DNA from: an uncultured Eubacteriales bacterium
Lineage (GTDB): Bacteria > Bacillota > Clostridia > Oscillospirales > Acutalibacteraceae
Assembly: GCA_900313475.1 (NCBI GenBank)
Contig: OMRJ01000040.1
Location: 1-7,720 of the forward strand
DNA length: 7,720 nucleotides
Direction of reading: 5' to 3'
Position numbers and translations under genes: made by a program
Shown: piece by piece, positions 5,874-7,720 of the stretch
How the letters are laid out: each line of letters begins with the position of its first letter
Numbering within the stretch: the stretch's first letter is position 1
The notes under the pieces: model-generated
Told to the model about the DNA's origin: nothing
What the model saw: the letters and a program-made list of their open reading frames with translations, nothing else
The model's database searches: none

Positions 5874-7413
5874 ATTCGGATGTATTGCTCAATGCCTCGG
5901 TAACGGGGACAAGGACTTTATTTTCGTAGCACGAGAAAACATCGGCGACAAGCTCTTTATCGGGCTTTTTCGTTATAAGGCTGACGAGCGGTACGAGTAT
6001 CAGTCCGCCGACCATTGCAAACGCGCCGCATGCAACGGGACTTTTAAGAAATTCGGGGAACACGGACGGCGCGAACATATTGAGCAACATTATGCCGGAA
6101 CCCCACGCGAACGACACGACGCACGACGCCTTGGTAACGCCTTTCCAATACAGCGAATACAGGAACGGCGCGAGGAAGCTACCTGCAAGCGCACCCCATG
6201 AAAGTCCCATAAGCTGCGCGATAAATGTCACCTTGTGCTTGTACTGTACTATTGCGATAACTGCGGATATTATAATAAAAACAGCGACAAATGCTCTGAT
6301 TATGAGCAGATTTTTCTTTTCATCCTTCTTTTTCATTAAAACAGGATCAATGAAATCAAGCGTGAGGGTCGACGCGGACGTAAGCACAAGCGATGAGAGC
6401 GTAGACATTGACGCGGCAAGCACAAGGATAAGCGTGATGCCTATAAGCCATGGACTCAAATTTGAAAGCATAGCGGGGACTACGGCGTCATAGCCCTCCG
6501 TTTTAACATCCACGTTAAACAGCCTGCCGAAACCGCCGAGGAAATAGCAGCCGCCCGCAACAACAACAGCAAAGACAGTTGAAATCACCGTTCCTTTACG
6601 GATATCGTTTTCGCTCTTTATCGCATAGAATTTCTGCACCATCTGCGGAAGTCCCCACGTGCCGAGTGACGTAAGAATAACGACGCTCAAAAGTCCTGCG
6701 GGATCGGGACCGAAGAAGGACGCAAACACGCCCGGCACGGTCGAAACGCTTTCGTCGGTCACCCCGGCAAGCGCGGCAAGAGAACCTGTAAAGCCGCCGT
6801 TTATTTTAAGCACCGCCGCAATTATCATAACGATTCCGGCAAGCATGATAATTCCCTGTATAAAGTCATTTACGGCTGCCGCCATATATCCGCCGACGAT
6901 AACATACACCGCCGTAAGTGCCGCCATAACGACTATTAGCACGGTGTAGTCGATGTTGAACGCCATTGAGAAAAGACGCGAAAGCCCGTTATAAAGCGAC
7001 GCGGTGTACGGAACAAGGAAAATAAAAATTATTACGGATGAAATAAGCTTCAAGCCTTTTGAATCAAATCGGCGCTCAAAGAACTGCGGCATTGTGGCGG
7101 AATCAAGGTGCTGCGACATAATGCGCGTTCTGCGTCCGAGAATCGTCCACGCGAGAAGCGAACCGATAAACGCGTTGCCGAGTCCTATCCATGTGGACGC
7201 GACGCCGAAACGCCAGCCGAACTGCCCTGCATAGCCGACAAAAATAACAGCGGAAAAATATGACGTGCCGTAAGCAAATGCGGTGAGCCACGGACCGACC
7301 CCGCGTCCGCCGAGGACAAAGCCGTTGACATCGGACGAGCGCTTTCTGCACACGATTCCGATTGTAATCGTCACGGCAAAAAACACAACAAGCATTAAAA
7401 TTTTGACAAGCAT
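5872..7413 (-). CDS. Sodium:solute symporter, PutP-like (SSS family), candidate aromatic amino acid importer
   Basis: This 513-residue integral membrane protein has about 13 hydrophobic segments, the usual size and layout of the SSS family, which couples Na+ entry to solute uptake. Family marks are FVLGGRGVGPWLTAFAYGTS (32-51, helix 1 region) and AASMSTLSS (333-341). The latter matches the AxMST Na+-site pattern of PutP (here Ala334, Ser337, Thr338). GWRFG (66-70) and GTWGLPQMVQKF (251-262) also fit. The start chosen is the ATG at 7413, with GGAGGT 7 nt upstream; an open extension to 7467 has no such site and reads into the leader terminator. It is preceded by a Tyr-codon attenuator, which suggests tyrosine or another aromatic compound as substrate. 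Family members also carry proline, pantothenate or sugars, so specificity is inferred from regulation, not from the protein. Confidence 0.92.
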   Translation of the reverse strand: MLVKILMLVVFFAVTITIGIVCRKRSSDVNGFVLGGRGVGPWLTAFAYGTSYFSAVIFVGYAGQFGWRFGVASTWIGLGNAFIGSLLAWTILGRRTRIMSQHLDSATMPQFFERRFDSKGLKLISSVIIFIFLVPYTASLYNGLSRLFSMAFNIDYTVLIVVMAALTAVYVIVGGYMAAAVNDFIQGIIMLAGIVMIIAAVLKINGGFTGSLAALAGVTDESVSTVPGVFASFFGPDPAGLLSVVILTSLGTWGLPQMVQKFYAIKSENDIRKGTVISTVFAVVVAGGCYFLGGFGRLFNVDVKTEGYDAVVPAMLSNLSPWLIGITLILVLAASMSTLSSLVLTSASTLTLDFIDPVLMKKKDEKKNLLIIRAFVAVFIIISAVIAIVQYKHKVTFIAQLMGLSWGALAGSFLAPFLYSLYWKGVTKASCVVSFAWGSGIMLLNMFAPSVFPEFLKSPVACGAFAMVGGLILVPLVSLITKKPDKELVADVFSCYENKVLVPVTEALSNTSE

Positions 7414-7443
7414 CTGTTTAACCTCCCGACGCTTTTTCCAAAT

Positions 7444-7483
7444 AAAAAAAACGGCTCCCGATGACACAAGTCAAAGAAGCCGT
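7444..7483 (-). terminator. Leader terminator (attenuator hairpin 3:4) upstream of the symporter
   Basis: On the minus strand ACGGCTTCT (7483-7475) pairs with GGGAGCCGT (7459-7451), nine base pairs including G-U pairs. An inner TGAC/GTCA stem closes the loop, and the hairpin runs directly into a T tract (7451-7444). It sits about 30 nt upstream of the symporter start and downstream of the leader promoter. It therefore stops transcription before the gene unless the alternative 2:3 pairing forms. Confidence 0.88.
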
Positions 7484-7569
7484 CTTAATTACCGGAGCTT
7501 TTAATTACCGAAATTCAGACAGCTTATGAACATAATAATAGTAGAATGCAATAAACATAAAAGCTGTCT
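7477..7569 (-). promoter_or_regulatory. Ribosome-mediated attenuator leader with mutually exclusive RNA pairings
   Basis: Four segments are visible on the minus strand. Segment 1 is AGACAGCTTTTATG (7569-7556). Segment 2 is CATAAGCTGTCT (7528-7517). Segment 3 is AGACGGCTT (7485-7477). Segment 4 is GGGAGCCGT (7459-7451). Segments 1 and 2 pair over 12 bp with a two-base bulge. AAGCTGTCT of segment 2 pairs with all of segment 3 (9 bp, one G-U) and, after one mismatch, four more A-T pairs. Segment 3 is also the left arm of the terminator formed with segment 4. A ribosome stalled at the Tyr codons would cover segment 1 and free segment 2, giving 2:3 antitermination. A ribosome at the stop codon covers part of segment 2, giving 3:4 termination. 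Without translation, 1:2 and 3:4 form. Confidence 0.85.
7505..7558 (-). CDS. Tyrosine-rich leader peptide (17 aa)
   Basis: The short reading frame encodes MFIAFYYYYVHKLSEFR and ends in TAA (7507-7505). Codons 6-9 (7543-7532) are TAC TAT TAT TAT, four tyrosines in a row, with three further Phe codons at positions 2, 5 and 16. The ATG at 7558 has a strong AAAGGAG (7574-7568) with a 9-nt spacer. It lies between a consensus promoter and an intrinsic terminator, the position and composition of an attenuation leader peptide. The peptide itself probably has no function; the speed of the ribosome on the Tyr codons reports the level of charged tRNA-Tyr. The final codons overlap RNA segment 2. Confidence 0.85.
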   Translation of the reverse strand: MFIAFYYYYVHKLSEFR

Positions 7570-7588
7570 CCTTTCGTGATTTACTGGG

Positions 7589-7617
7589 ATTATACACCGT
7601 AAAAACCGCTTTGTCAA
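7589..7617 (-). promoter_or_regulatory. Consensus sigma-A promoter of the leader-symporter transcript
   Basis: On the minus strand there is a perfect TTGACA (7617-7612), a 17-bp spacer (7611-7595) and a perfect TATAAT (7594-7589). The -10 is about 14 nt upstream of the leader ribosome binding site. A strong constitutive promoter combined with a downstream terminator is the expected arrangement for control by attenuation. Confidence 0.88.
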
Positions 7618-7720
7618 TACTTTAGCGCTTAAAAGCGATAAAATATTTTCGGCGGCGCGGCACCTTTTACCCTTTTTTCCGGAAAGCGTTGCAGGATAAA
7701 GCACATTTGCACGGAGAAGA
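7618..7720. other. Region upstream of the symporter promoter, no gene recognised
   Basis: No supported gene starts here. It holds a 12-bp palindrome, CGCTTAAAAGCG (7626-7637), 9 bp upstream of the -35, a GC-rich block (7650-7662) and a pyrimidine-rich stretch (7663-7679). Short open frames enter from 7720 on the minus strand (one stops near 7667), which might be the end of an upstream gene, but no family can be recognised from so few codons. Confidence 0.4.

Noticed and set aside
5716..6201. A 161-codon plus-strand open frame
   Set aside because: It overlaps the second XRE gene, its terminator and the symporter gene in other frames, and its composition is that of an antisense shadow.
7414..7467. 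An 18-codon N-terminal extension of the symporter
   Set aside because: It would start inside the attenuator terminator and lacks a ribosome binding site, whereas the ATG at 7413 has GGAGGT at a good distance.
7414..7588. A T-box or metabolite riboswitch in the symporter leader
   Set aside because: No T-box consensus (AGGGTGGNACCGCG type) is seen, and the leader is short and explained by the peptide and four pairing segments.
7501..7704. A 67-codon open frame on the minus strand across the symporter leader
   Set aside because: It runs through the consensus promoter, the ribosome binding site and the leader peptide in another frame, and has no start signal of its own.

Overview
The window looks like a chromosomal segment of an anaerobic Firmicute, most likely a gut-type Clostridia. 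The reasons are the ferredoxin-dependent 2-oxoacid oxidoreductase genes, strong AGGAGG-type ribosome binding sites, consensus sigma-A promoters and the small membrane / zinc-ribbon / DUF6273-like protein types. This placement is inference; no rRNA or tRNA is present to confirm it.

Layout. (1) Positions 1-1817, plus strand: the last codons of iorA, then iorB, then a class I/II PLP aminotransferase. The closely spaced genes suit aromatic amino acid catabolism, in which the aminotransferase makes an aryl-pyruvate and IorAB oxidises it to an aryl-acetyl-CoA with reduction of ferredoxin. A bidirectional terminator (about 1829-1890) closes this unit. (2) Positions 1915-5095, minus strand: a compact three-gene operon that is visibly more AT-rich over much of its length. 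In order of transcription it encodes a two-helix small membrane protein, a zinc-ribbon/TPR-like/single-TM protein with a DUF6273-like C-terminal domain, and a SIR2-family protein that keeps the catalytic Asn and His motifs. It is a candidate defence or stress module. (3) Positions 5096-5873: the control region. A small XRE repressor gene is divergent from the operon, and the two share a promoter region with two operators. The operon promoter is a perfect TTGACA-17-TATAAT whose spacer contains one operator. A second XRE gene follows, preceded by three different operators. In both arrays the operators are spaced 25 bp centre to centre. (4) Positions 5872-7617, minus strand: a PutP-like sodium:solute symporter preceded by a long leader.

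The most notable element is that leader (7444-7574, minus strand). A consensus promoter drives a 17-codon peptide, MFIAFYYYYVHKLSEFR, with four consecutive Tyr codons. Four RNA segments can pair 1:2, 2:3 or 3:4, and 3:4 is an intrinsic terminator just upstream of the symporter. This is the architecture of a ribosome-mediated transcription attenuator responding to charged tRNA-Tyr. It suggests that the symporter imports tyrosine or a related aromatic compound, which fits the iorAB/aminotransferase genes at the other end of the window. The mechanism and substrate are inferred from sequence; the leader peptide, the complementary segments and the terminator are directly visible.
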